This document shows, piece by piece, positions 23,758 through 35,087 of a DNA stretch of 64,000 nt. The position numbers and the translations under genes are program-made. The first letter of the stretch is position 1, and each line of letters begins with the position of its first letter. Below the pieces are notes generated by a model that was not told the DNA's origin, searched no databases, and saw only the letters and a program-made list of their open reading frames with translations. Where the stretch lies: assembly GCF_954871325.1 (NCBI RefSeq), contig NC_088776.1, forward strand, positions 45,030,569 through 45,094,568, read 5' to 3'. Source of the DNA: Gordionus sp. m RMFG-2023 (Eukaryota > Nematomorpha > Gordioida > Chordodea > Parachordodidae).

Positions 23758-24360
23758 TTTATTTTCCTTGCCTAAATAAAAATATTCAAAAGATAAAAGA
23801 TAATTTAGTTACCAGAGTTTTGAATAACATCTATTGCTTTGGGGGGTCCCATATTTTGAAAGTGATTAAATATTTAATAAGTATAATCATATTGCATAAG
23901 TATAATTTAAGAAAATATTGTTTGAAGTATCACATTTGTATTGATTGATAGTCTATTAAGAAATAATTGCATGAAATGTATTGAATGATCTATAGATATA
24001 AAGATTATAAGATATAATTATATTATCTTATGTATTTATCTAAATATTAATATTACCTGACTATCGTTTAATCCTAAATCAAGATGGCTTTACATTGTTG
24101 TTAAAAAAATTATAAGCTAGTTTCGTATCGGACATATACTAGTTTCGTTTTTGATTCGTATCGTTAAAAAATAAAAATACACAATTGGTAGTACCCATCA
24201 AAATAAAAATTGTAAAATCGCTATTTGCTCGTTACTGCCTTTGGTACCATGCATCATTAACCTCTTATTACATTTTAATAAATTTTGGTCGGTATTTAGC
24301 AAATTAGATTGGTATTTAAAATATTTCCATACATTCACTTGGTAGTAAGCATCATTAACC

Positions 24361-25149
24361 CATTTTTGACGGGCTATCTACTAGTTTGTAATAATTTTAT
24401 GCGATAAAATTCTAATTTAAGCAGTAATTTTTTTAAAAAATAAATAACTAATATGTTCTAATCGTAGGGGAGACATAGGATCTTATGAGCCAGAGGTTGT
24501 TGCGAGCCTTTGAGTTTCTTTCTAGAATATTCAACTCTAATTATTAATTGAATGACTGTATTATGCATATGAAGTTGTAATTTATTTTAATACCGGATCA
24601 CATATAAAATTTTAATAAAACAATATATGATTTATACCCTCAAAAGTAACTTTTTAAATGCTGTAATTTATCAAAATAATAAAGTTTTTAATTTACCGAT
24701 AACTATCTTATATAAAAGATTAAAACCAATTCTATATAAAATTATTCTTTATATGAACAAAAAATATGTTTAAATTACAATAAAATTAGATAAAACAGAT
24801 ATAAATTAAAATTAATGAAACAACAAGATTTAAAATATCTATATAGAGACAAATATTCAAGAAATTATATAATATAAATATCTAATAAATGTATCTAAAG
24901 TGTTTATGGATCTTTTTCAACGTAATGCTTTTTTGGGCACATGAATCCTGTTGCAATTTTAATCTATCCTTTATTTGTTTAAATTGTCAATAACTTTCAT
25001 TAATTTTTATGATTATTTTCCATTCTGGCTTACTTTTATCAATAAAGTAGTGCAATGATATAAATATAATTTTTATATTTAAAAATAATCAATATTGGAG
25101 CTCAAAAGTCTCTCATGAAAAAACTCCTTTAATTCTCGGGTGTAACTCA
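24361..25149. other. Intergenic, nothing recognised
   Basis: AT-rich sequence with no supported gene or element ends. Confidence 0.4.
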
Positions 25150-25860
25150 TTCTTTCCCAAAAAAAATTTTCGGAAAAATTAACACTGTTAAAAAATTATT
25201 GTATAGCATACAAGTGGAATAAAATGAGATATTATTTATTCAATATTATCAAGTACTTTTAATTTTATTGACGTATTCATTTTAGGGCTGGCATGCTTTT
25301 CGGTCTCAATTTTACAGATGAATCCTTAAGATTTATTTTTAAAATCAGTGTTTTTATATTTTCATTCTAAGAGTATTCTACGTTTTCTTCTGTTGTGCAA
25401 TTCTGTAATTTTCAAGCTAAAGGAAGAATTCTCCGTAATTAACGTTCATGAAAAATCAAAACCGGAATCTTGCAAGATATGTGTCTTGTTTGGCCCAAGA
25501 TATGCTGAAAGAAATTTAATAGCTTAAATTGTATATGGCAGGGCCTGGCATTAAGTGGTCATTTGAATTCAGGAAACTTGAATTTCGTTAATAATTATAA
25601 ATATAATTTTCGTTGTAAAATAAAAGGCATTAGGGGATTTCGCGAAGAGTTTTATTAGTATCAAAAAGATTTCTACATATCTCCAGCCACAGGATTGAAA
25701 ATGAAATTATTGATATTTGAATAATATCATTTTAGAAAACTTAATTAATGAAATCAATTCTGCCCCATGTTTCTCAATTGTGACAGATCGGACTATAGAT
25801 ATTGCAGGTAGTAAGCATAGTGTGTCATTGATACATAAAAAATAATATTAAAGATGTTTA
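25150..25860 (+). pseudogene. DUF4371-type hAT transposase relic
   Basis: Fragments in changing plus-strand frames read QGLALSGHLNSGNLNFVNNY, then RGFREEFY, then LINEINSAPCFSIVTDRTID and IAGSKHSVSLI. These match the ZMYM1-like DUF4371/hAT pattern (glAlRGHxxxxGNF, IxxAxxFSIxxDeTxDIxxxxQxS). Stops and frame changes show it is dead. The LTR element at 25946 landed directly downstream and probably within the same old transposon. Confidence 0.65.
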
Positions 25861-25945
25861 AATTTATTCATCTTATAAACATGACTAGGTCTGCTATAGC
25901 TTAAGTAGAGCATCTTTAAAAATTCAAAGTAATAATTAATCACAT

Positions 25946-26267
25946 TGTTGTAGCTGTTGAAAAAAAGAAGAAATAAATTTAATATAATACATAAAATGTC
26001 AGTTATTTTCTGACAGGAAAATTAGTCTTTCCTGGTGAATGGGAAGAAAACGAAAAGAGATCACATGGGTTATTGTTGAATAAAAATCCTTTGTTGGAGA
26101 TTTGGAGTGAAGATATTGGATTAATTGGAGAAGATGTCAGCTGGGAGGAACAAAGAATGGACCTGTGGGGATGAAGAATATATGAAGCTGGATAATTATT
26201 ATTTATAATCTTTATATTTTTTTAATGGATAGATAAATATAATTATGAATAAATTTGGATCGTTTTA
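25946..26267. repeat. Left LTR
   Basis: TGTTGTAGCTG to GGATCGTTTTA, preceded by CACAT. It contains the AT-rich segment and GAATGGGAAG-type words shared with the right copy. Confidence 0.85.
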
Positions 26268-28315
26268 TTGTTGCCGTCGACAGGATCTACTTAGGGATTA
26301 ATGCGGAACACAATGCAATGTAAAGGATAAGAAAGTGATGCATGTACAGAACCTGGAGATTCAAGAGTTATTTGTTATAAAAAGGTAAGAACCATTTTTT
26401 TATGTAATTTTGAATTTTACTGTGAAACCACAACACAAGTACTAGAAACTATACAGGGGTAAGTGAGATTAAGGGGTGAGTTTAAGGGTTTCTATACTTA
26501 TATATTTAGCTTACAAAGGGTAAGATAGAAAGTATGTAATGAGTATTCGGCAGGAATATGAAAATAAGATCAGGAATTTAAGACAGTAATATTTGGTATA
26601 TTATATGTCTAAATGTATATTGTACATCCATATGGTCTTATTATTTGGTATGCCTTAAAACTCATTGAATGGTGTTATAGGTGTTCCGTCATAGGAAGCT
26701 AAGACCTCAAGATCAGCAGGACAGAAAGGATTGCTAAATTTTAAATATTTGAAATTTAGGAAAATATATATGGAAATAGACTTTTGTAATAGTGTGTATT
26801 ATATAATTATGCATTTTGGGTTTTTAAAGGGATGGACATGTGTGGGATCATTTATTATTAATTAATGTTAATATATTGTATTTGTAATTTAGTTTAAATT
26901 AAGGTTGATATGTTATTAAGGGATCTATTGAGGGTGAGTTAATGTTGTTTATTTTGAATTAATTAACCATTTTTATGAAATAGGGTGTAATGTAAATTAC
27001 ACATATGATATATTTAAGTTATGAATGATAATTTAAAGGAATTGAAGTATGATGAAGTCAGAATAATATCTAATGTTAGAGGTGGATAGTTATTTTGATT
27101 TAGCGTTTGCATTTGATATATATATAAATTGGCTAGGAATTTATATGATATATTAGCTGATGTGTAATATTTTTTTTTTTTAAATTATGAAATCTCTATA
27201 TTTATTATATATATTTTTTTAAATTATAAAATTTTATAAAAAGTTTTATTTGCAATTATTATATTATTTTTATGGTATGCAATGATGTGAAGGGAAAATA
27301 TTTTTACAGATAAGGTCAGCCATGTTGATGGGTATGCCTTGAGGTGAGAATATTGTTTAGTTTGCATACTGGAGATAGTTTTTTTGTGTAAATTTTTGCT
27401 GCATTTTACATTTTTTTATCTTTGTAATAATATAGCACATCACATTTTACTATTTATTTTATGAACATTTTTTTTAAAAGAAAAGACTCAAAGTGAAGGT
27501 GTATTAAAAATTCATACCATATAGCCCATTATATTCTCAATTTTTGTTACGTTGCATTCTACATTTTTTTGAATTTGTGCTCATTGTGATGGCAGAGGTA
27601 GGTAGAAATGGTATATTTTTCTTAGGATACTGAGTAATTCCTAGATGCGAAATATTGTATTTTCTACGTAGTATATATTTTTCCTCCCTATAAAATATTA
27701 AATTTATTTCTATACATATGTTTTGTAATTTTATTTAAAATCTTTGTTCGGCAAAGTTTCGCAATTATTTTTAATACCTAAAGATGGATTTTTCTATTCA
27801 TTTTAGGAGATATTTATAAAAATGTAGCTTTGTTTTTTTCACATGACAGAAGGAAAATTACATGTGTTGAAATTGCATTTCACACATAGACCATGCGTTC
27901 ACATTACATTATTATATGTAAAATCATTATCTCTTAATTACCATGAATCATACCCAAATAATGTATATTATAGCTCATATTTCCCAAATGTCTTAAAATG
28001 AATGAATTATTATGTTTTGCTGATATTACATTGTCCATATTAATGTTCCATAGATTATAAATGCAGATACCCCAATGTACATGTCATTATTTATAATATG
28101 TGTTTTCGCGATTATATATTGAAAGATATCGGCGATATTATATTATAAATCATCATAAGGGAAGACGATTCGACAAATTCCCTGAACGTCTTCAAGGCAT
28201 CCAGATACAATTCAAAGGGGCGATTTGAAACAATTCAAGGTCGATACAATTCAAAGGGTGATTCGATACAACACCACTACAGAGAAAGGGACGCTGGGCT
28301 TGTGAAGGGTGGGCG

Positions 28316-28638
28316 TGTTGTAGCTGTTGAAAAAAAGAAGAAATAAATTTAATATAATACATAAAATGTCAGTTATTTTCTGACAGGAAAATTAGTCTTT
28401 CCTGGTGAATGGGAAGAAAACGAAAAGAGATCACATGGGTTATTGTTGAATAAAAATCCTTTGTTGGAGATTTGGAGTAAAGATATTAGATTAATTGGAG
28501 AAGATTTCAGCTGGGAGGAACAAAGAATGGACCTGTGGGGATGAAGAAAATATGAAGCTGGATAATTATTAATTTATAATCTTTATATTTTTTTAATGGA
28601 TAGATAAATATAATTATGAATAAATTTGGATCGTTTTA
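28316..28638. repeat. Right LTR
   Basis: Near-identical copy of the left LTR, preceded by a purine tract and followed by the CACAT target duplication. Confidence 0.85.
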
Positions 28639-28643
28639 CACAT

Positions 28644-30778
28644 GTTAAAATTATTTTTTTGAAAGATAATAAATATCGATTTGATAAGCGGATAAGAGTA
28701 TGATAGAGCATGCAATGAGTTGGCAATTTAATGGACTTCAGTCATTTATTAAAAAGAAAATGTCTAAAAACTGTATATGCCCACTGTTCTCATTTCCTCA
28801 ACTTGGCAATTCTTAATTGATGTTTTTTACATTTTTTTTTAATATGCCGGTTTTATATGTTTAATTTTTATATTTTCACATTAATCTGAATTTGTGTATT
28901 AGAACTAGTCATTAGTCGTAATAAATATATAAAACTTAAGATATTTTTAAACAACAAGAATATCACCTAAAAAAATTAACCCCTTATAGATAATTAAGTG
29001 TTTTTGTAAGCTGGTAAATTCAACATAATAACAATAAAACTAACCCAAAATAGTATAAACACTAAGGTAATATCCACCATCAACAGTTTTTTTTAAATCG
29101 CATTTATCATAAAATACAACAACAAATAAACTAATTACCTCCTAAAGAAATCTCTATAAAAAATAAACAAGCACAATTTTCGTGATTAAATTCACTTATT
29201 TTTTATAAACTTCTTGCCAATATTGGAACTAAATCACCCTTATATATATACTTCTATCTATGCTCAAAATTTTACAGAGGTATCGTCATGTAGGGTAAAT
29301 GGCTGCCAAACATTGAACGCTAATACACTGCACTGGATATGCCTCCTAAGGGATGGTGGAGTGCTAACTTGATTGAAGGATTGTTTCAGTGTGATAGGAT
29401 ATACGGTAGTAGGTTTTATAATTAATCTACTTTATTATAGTTACCTATCTCTATGTAAAATTAACTTCAGAATAAATTTAACTTGGTATTTTAAATATAA
29501 AATATGCAACAATTTCTAAATAACTCTAATTTTATGTTGGTAGCACATTAATATTCTGTTTATTATATGCTATCTGTTACAATTCATATTATATATATAC
29601 ACGCACATGAAATTCACATATCAAATATTACATTATATACAAATCATGAATACCAAAATTTTTTCATTTAAATTATAAGTAAGATCGCATTCCAATTTCT
29701 ATGATCCCTATTATTTAAATCCTATTTAAATAATAAAAAAGTTAAAAATAATTCATATTAAAAGTTTTAAAATTTGTACTTTAGAAATTCTGATAAAAAT
29801 ATTATGAAAGTCAAAAATATTTTTAGATACAGTTATTACAGTAATCAATAAGTTATTAGTTTTTACAAAATCAAATTAACTTTTATTAGAAATTAAAGCA
29901 CAACAAAAATGTATAAGCTATTTTATAGATTAGAAATAAATGAGAGAATATATACGCATCATATTATTATGGAATATATTATTTGAGTTTAGACAAAAGC
30001 TTTAATTTGTTTGATGTGCGTTAGTTATAAGCGAGCATCGGTATGGTTAATGATTGTATTTTTCGTGTTTATTTTTTTAGTATGGGAGTTAGTATCATTA
30101 TCGATATTATTAAGATTCGTGTCTATTGATTTTTTAATTTAAATAATTATACAAAATAACAAATATATTATTCAAAGTAATCGTAGGGTTTTAATTGAAT
30201 TCAGGTGTTTTATTGACCCGATTTTCTTAGTTATACCATAAATCCTTTATAGTGGCTGTTTTTTTAAATTTATTTATTTTTTTCGGAATTATATACCAAC
30301 ATGTGTACTGTACCTACCCTACCTTTAATTCTGCATTGGAATTATGGGTTAGCTTTAAAATATTATACAAACATCAATAGGAATGTCGCATTAAATTAAA
30401 ATTGATTAAAAATCTCAGAAATTGTCTAAAATTAATTGGATAAGAAGCACTAAACACATGCTAGAATGCAATTTCGACAAAAATAAAGAAATTAAAAGGC
30501 GTCCTCTAAAAGGATTTAAATTTTAAAAATTGTCACTGCCATGATTTTTTAAAGCCCTACGAAATATACAAAAATATGGTTTTGTTTAAAAAATTTAATG
30601 AAATCTGTTTGTATTATATTATTAAAGAAGTACATAGAATAGGGTTTTTTTTAAATTTGATTTGTATAATTTTTTTAGACGAGCATTCTTAGGGGAGGTC
30701 TAACTAATTAGTTCAATATGAAGACCTTTTTACAGCACACAAAAAAGTAAAGTTTTTTTTATTATAAGGTGATCCATT
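28644..30778. other. Intergenic, nothing recognised
   Basis: AT-rich. A GC-richer patch near 29280-29400 may be an old repeat but has no usable frame. No genes or element termini could be supported. Confidence 0.4.
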
Positions 30779-32150
30779 AGGATCCCTTTTTCTGTTTGCA
30801 ACCATTAATATAATTCAAACCATTAATTCAGAACTCTCACTTTCACTCCACATCTGGGATATAGATGACGGTATCGTTAGTGAACCTCAATTATAAACCA
30901 ATAAAGCCGTACACATTATCAAGGAAATAGAATGCGGTGTTGGACTCATTCTCAACCTCACAAAATCCGAATTTATGCAAGTACCTTCAAAGAGGAGCTA
31001 TCACATCTAAATTCCCCAGTAGGCGGATTCACGGCAATCAGTGCCTTCCTCCACTACTCTTGACATTTTTTTTAACCTTGGTTACCTCTTGACTTGCTAC
31101 CCTCGCATAAATCATTCTTCCTCCGTAAAAACTTCTTTAACATTCCACGTATACTTTATGCTCTGTGCTCATGCTTATTTTTAAATATCCTATACCTCTC
31201 AGTATTTATGAAAAGAAATAAAAGATCTAACCGAAAATATTATTTTGAATCTAAAATTCAATGAAACACATGGGCTCAAGCTTCATTACCCATAAATGGT
31301 GATTTAGGGATTAGATCTCCCACCGATCTTGTTCTCACTGCCTTTATTTCGAGCAGTTTACTTTCGAAACCTACAATCACGACCCACACCTCACAAAGTG
31401 ACTTATTCTCAGATGATGTTATCCTGCTATAGAGGACACGTGTTGATGATGTCATATCGCCCAAATCTAATATACAGAAGGATTGGAACAGGTCAGTTTT
31501 AGCATGCTGCGTTAAATCTCTATATCTAGCATGCTCCCAACAGACCGTTCTCTCTTACTTCTTTACTTAATAGATGACATGAATTTAAGGAAATAATTCC
31601 TTCCAAAAATCTTCAACTCCAACTAACTAACAATGAGCTGATCCACGCAATAAGGATCCGCTTAAATTCTACAATACCCTTTCCTCATCTCTGCTCTAGC
31701 TGCAGAATTTCCTTAGACTGCAAAGGAAGACACAGGCTACATTACAGATCGTGCAAAGGAGGAATCCTCAGACACACCCAATGCATTACCTTGATCCAGC
31801 GGGCATCGCCCAAATACTCGTTATACTTGAACCACCAGGACTTTTTAGATCTGATGTAAAGAGCCTGACGAAATCACCCTAATTCCATGAAAACGGGTCA
31901 ATTTCTGGCGTGATTCTTGTATAGATCCATTAGCTTTATCCAACCAAACTTTAAACCTACTTGAGCAAAAAGAATAACATAAAATTTTCAAATAGGAAAT
32001 ATCAGAAGATCACATATTTATCCCAATAATATCCACAACCTTAGCCTCCTTTGGTAAGCTTGCATTATCCTTCATCACAGATTTAGAATCTCACATCTGC
32101 AAGCATACTGGAAATTTTAATTGCAGTCTTCTCTCCACAGATCTTCGCTA
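30779..32150 (+). mobile_element. Degraded LINE reverse transcriptase, 5' truncated
   Basis: In several plus-strand frames: SLSLHIWDIDDGIVSEPQ (catalytic DD with an unusual I-DD-G context), VGLILNLTKSEFMQ, then GDLGIRSPTDLVLTAFISSS, then CSSCRISLDCKGRHRLHYRS followed by GGILRHTQCITLI, then TLASFGKLALSFITDLES. The order RT palm, GGLGIRS block, C-x2-C...H...C cluster with RH, and a final DPLAxS...FG-x-A-x-xFI-x-DL block is shared with a group of invertebrate non-LTR-type reverse transcriptases. The cysteine cluster plus following region resembles the restriction-like endonuclease end of RLE-LINEs. Many stops and shifts are present. Local GC content is well above the window average. Confidence 0.7.
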
Positions 32151-34226
32151 GATTCACTTTTTTTCTGTATTCTTATCATTTTACACTATATTTCAACTTT
32201 ATTTTATTTAATTTTAAATTTGTTTTTTCATACATAAATTTTGTATTACTTATATTATTTAATAAATATTCGATACTTAAAATTATTTTTTTTAATTTTA
32301 ATAAATAAATATTTTAAATAGCTTGTTATTTTTTTTATTAAAAAATTTAACTTTTTTTAAAAGTATTTATTCATATAGTGGCAAATGAAATGATGATTTT
32401 AAAATAATTTATTATGCTTTTATTATTTGCGGAAAAAAGTGCCAATAAAATTTGTTATCGTAAAGAGTTTTCTTTTTATCTATGTAAAATATAATTTAAA
32501 TTTCAAAAATATTAAAAAAAAATAAATGGTATCATATGGATATTACCTCCCACATCCATATCAGAAAGCTTAGAAATTTAAAAATTAAAGGGAAAAGTTG
32601 AATTGATTGCACCATCTTATTCTAATAATTTTATGGCCTTAAAAATGCTAAATCTTATCTATTTTATTGTAAATTTTGGTAAATTAAAAACAAATGTCAT
32701 ATATGATTAACTCCTGTTTCAAATATATTTAGTTTTCATATATTGGCGTTTCAAATGAAGTAGCTCGCGTTAGTAGCATAAATATGATTTTAAAATGGTC
32801 AAAAGTACATCATGCCCTTCAAAATGTTAAATAGGAATTAATATATGGATTGCAGTTAGAAAATATTTATAAGCTAATTATTATATATCACAAACAACAC
32901 TACATGATAATCTAGTCTATAAATATAAAAGTTATATTCTTGCAAAAGAGGAAGCCTAAAGAAAATGGATATATATTTATGGTAAAGTTAGACAAAATCC
33001 ACAATTACAAATTGGATATAATCTCTTTTTATAAAGATGCTTTTCGTAGTATTTATTAATGATTTTAAGATATTAATTTATTCCAAAGTATAAATCTAGT
33101 GGTGCACCAACCTTTACAATCTCAGGGGGGCTCTATCTCCTGTGCCCCCTCCCGTGAAGTTACGGTATAGATCACAGCGCTAGAGTAGATACTTTTCAAT
33201 TATATCTCTAGATACATACGCATATCTTAGAATCATGTAAGGTGAACATAATGTCATAAATTAAAATAAATAATAAATTTTTCTGGCCATCTAATATAAA
33301 ATAAACTTTTATAAATTACTAACTCTTGTTAAATTTAAGTAATGTTAAAATTTAATAATCACCTTTATTAATCTTGATAATTGTTTTTATAAGAATAAAT
33401 AGATGTTCATGAATTAAGTTGTGATCAAAAAACTATTGGAATAAATTAGCGTTTTAAACATTAATAAATATTATAAAAGTATCAAAAAAAATTATAAAAA
33501 AAGATACGAAACCCAATTCGTGATTGTGGATTTTGTTTAACTTTTCCAGCACAAACATATGTCTATTTTGGTTAGGTATACGTTTGAAAATTACTATCGC
33601 ACTGTTTATAAGTTCTATTACACTTGAAAGGATTTTATTTATAGGTTGGATTATACTATATTATATATAATACCTTTTTTGTATGCTGTATAAAGCGTTC
33701 ATTAGATACATAGATGTTTTAAATTGAAACATTTATAAAATTATAATGAAAAATTTTGGATATTATACGTAGCTTACTTGTGATATTAGGCGGAGGCATA
33801 ACTCTACCGTATTTGGTGGCTTCTTCCATATTTTTATTGGAAAACGAAGTCATGTTATCAAATTTGATGTCTTCTAATAAATAATGTAAGGCAGAAAATA
33901 TAATGTGTATATGTTGATCGTTGTAATAAGGAATATCAAAGATTAAAAATCCCAGAGTGGGAATTCAAACCAAGTTTTGTTTATAATCCGTTAAAAATAA
34001 AAGAACGGAAACTAGAGCCTATTAAATTTTTTGGAACCAAAATCTGATTTCTAAAATATTAAGAATTGAGTTCTTTTCAGTGGATGTTCTAAGCTCCGAA
34101 TATAGTATTATATTAAATATTTTAAATCACGTTATTAAAAAAAATCTAAATTGATATAATATTATACAAATATTTTTTAGAACTTAGCTTATGTTATAAA
34201 AATAATTAACATTATTGACAAATTAA
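32151..34226. other. Intergenic, 3' flank of the receptor gene
   Basis: AT-rich. A segment near 33100-33185 (CCTTTACAATCTCAGGGGGG) matches part of the 57300-57345 intron sequence and is probably a repeat. No gene was recognised. Confidence 0.45.
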
Positions 34227-35087
34227 TTAATATATACATATAGTATATAATAAACTATTTAATTTTTTTGAATTTATATTTAAACCTGGACCAGGATTGT
34301 AAGCATGATTCTGATAGGTGTATATATCATAAAAATTATCATCTTCAACCCTGTGATTTAGAGTACCATTAGGATTCTGCGCAGAGCCATAATCGTATAT
34401 TCCACGTGTTGAAGCTGGGTAGGTTATGTAATAAGGAAGATGATGGGTTGGTCCACCTTCTAAAGGACTAAGTCTTGGGATCGCCCCATTATTGTTAAGA
34501 GTAGGGGGAATAGGAGCGATTAAAAAATTATCGTCTTTAGAAGCTAGAGCATTAATGTCTGGCTGTTTAATACTGCTATTAAGATGATCAACATCCATTA
34601 ACTGATGTTGGTTAAGATGGGGAGGCCTCCTCCTGAAAGTATTATTCATATGCACTAAGCCTTCAGTTATATCGCCTTGATAATTGTTGTCGAGTATGGG
34701 AAGAGAACTCATGAGCATTGGATGGGAAACCGGTACGATCATCATTTGCTCTTTAGGATAATGATTGCCTTTGTCTTCATATATATTTTGAGTTTTTTTT
34801 GATTTTTTTTTTGATTTTTTTCCATTATTTGCATACACATTATCTTCGTTTATATACATATCAGGATGAGAAACACCTTTGAAATTATTATGTCGTCTTT
34901 TCTTAGAGGATTTTGCACTATTTCTAATTAGTTAATAAAGATATTTATTATTTCTAATTAATAAACACTTAAGATATATATATGTACTTTACGCATATCA
35001 TCCATAAAATAAACACTATTAACACCAAGAATATCACTGAACCAGATATACCTCCAACTATAAATTTCAATTCTCGAGTGCGATTTC
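34227..35087 (-). CDS. Receptor exons 42-43: transmembrane helix and cytoplasmic tail
   Basis: Exon 34988-35087 encodes [20 protein letters not shown] ending WMICVK, a single transmembrane helix followed by basic residues. Exon 34227-34917 encodes a 229-aa tail beginning [10 protein letters not shown], with a second basic cluster [11 protein letters not shown]. Several tyrosines lie in acidic or Asn/Gly context: NVYANN, NIYEDK, NNYQGD, GIYDYGS and [19 protein letters not shown]. These could be phosphorylation or sorting sites; none is an exact NPXY. The presence of this helix and tail distinguishes the gene from secreted SVEP1. Confidence 0.88.

Larger units (their letters stand above)
21770..24262. 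mobile_element. Long-TIR DNA transposon, 2.5 kb, perfect TSD
   Basis: The TIR begins GGTTAATGATGCTTGGTACC and runs about 400 bp on each side (21770-22180 and 23865-24262) with very few differences. TCTTATTA repeats directly at 21762-21769 and 24263-24270. The outer 20 bp equal those of the MITE it entered, so the two belong to one family. The superfamily is uncertain: 8-bp TSD with GG-starting TIRs could be hAT, P or Merlin. No transposase could be identified in the 1.7-kb interior, which holds tandem repeats and a minus-strand two-exon open frame. Confidence 0.85.
21458..24360 (+). mobile_element. MITE carrying a SINE, copy 2, split by a later insertion
   Basis: Begins GGTTAATGATGCTTGGTACC and ends with the inverse of GGTTAATGATGCTTACTACC. 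Flanks are the direct repeat CATTTTTGA at 21449-21457 and 24361-24369, so the TSD is 8-9 bp. Removing the inner element (21770-24262 plus one TSD copy) leaves about 402 bp collinear with the copy at 16367-16769. The shared tRNA-derived SINE shows that it was already loaded when the MITE multiplied. Confidence 0.8.
25946..28638. mobile_element. Non-coding LTR retrotransposon (LARD-like)
   Basis: Direct terminal repeats of about 322 bp (25946-26267 and 28316-28638) start TGTTGTAGCTG and end GGATCGTTTTA. CACAT is duplicated on both sides (25941-25945 and 28639-28643), a 5-bp TSD. A purine-rich GAAGGGTGGG tract precedes the right LTR. The 2.05-kb interior has no gag or pol frame, so as a structure it looks whole but non-autonomous. 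The LTRs differ at only about four bases and one indel (near 1.3%), so insertion is recent relative to everything around it. The superfamily cannot be set without coding sequence. Confidence 0.85.
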
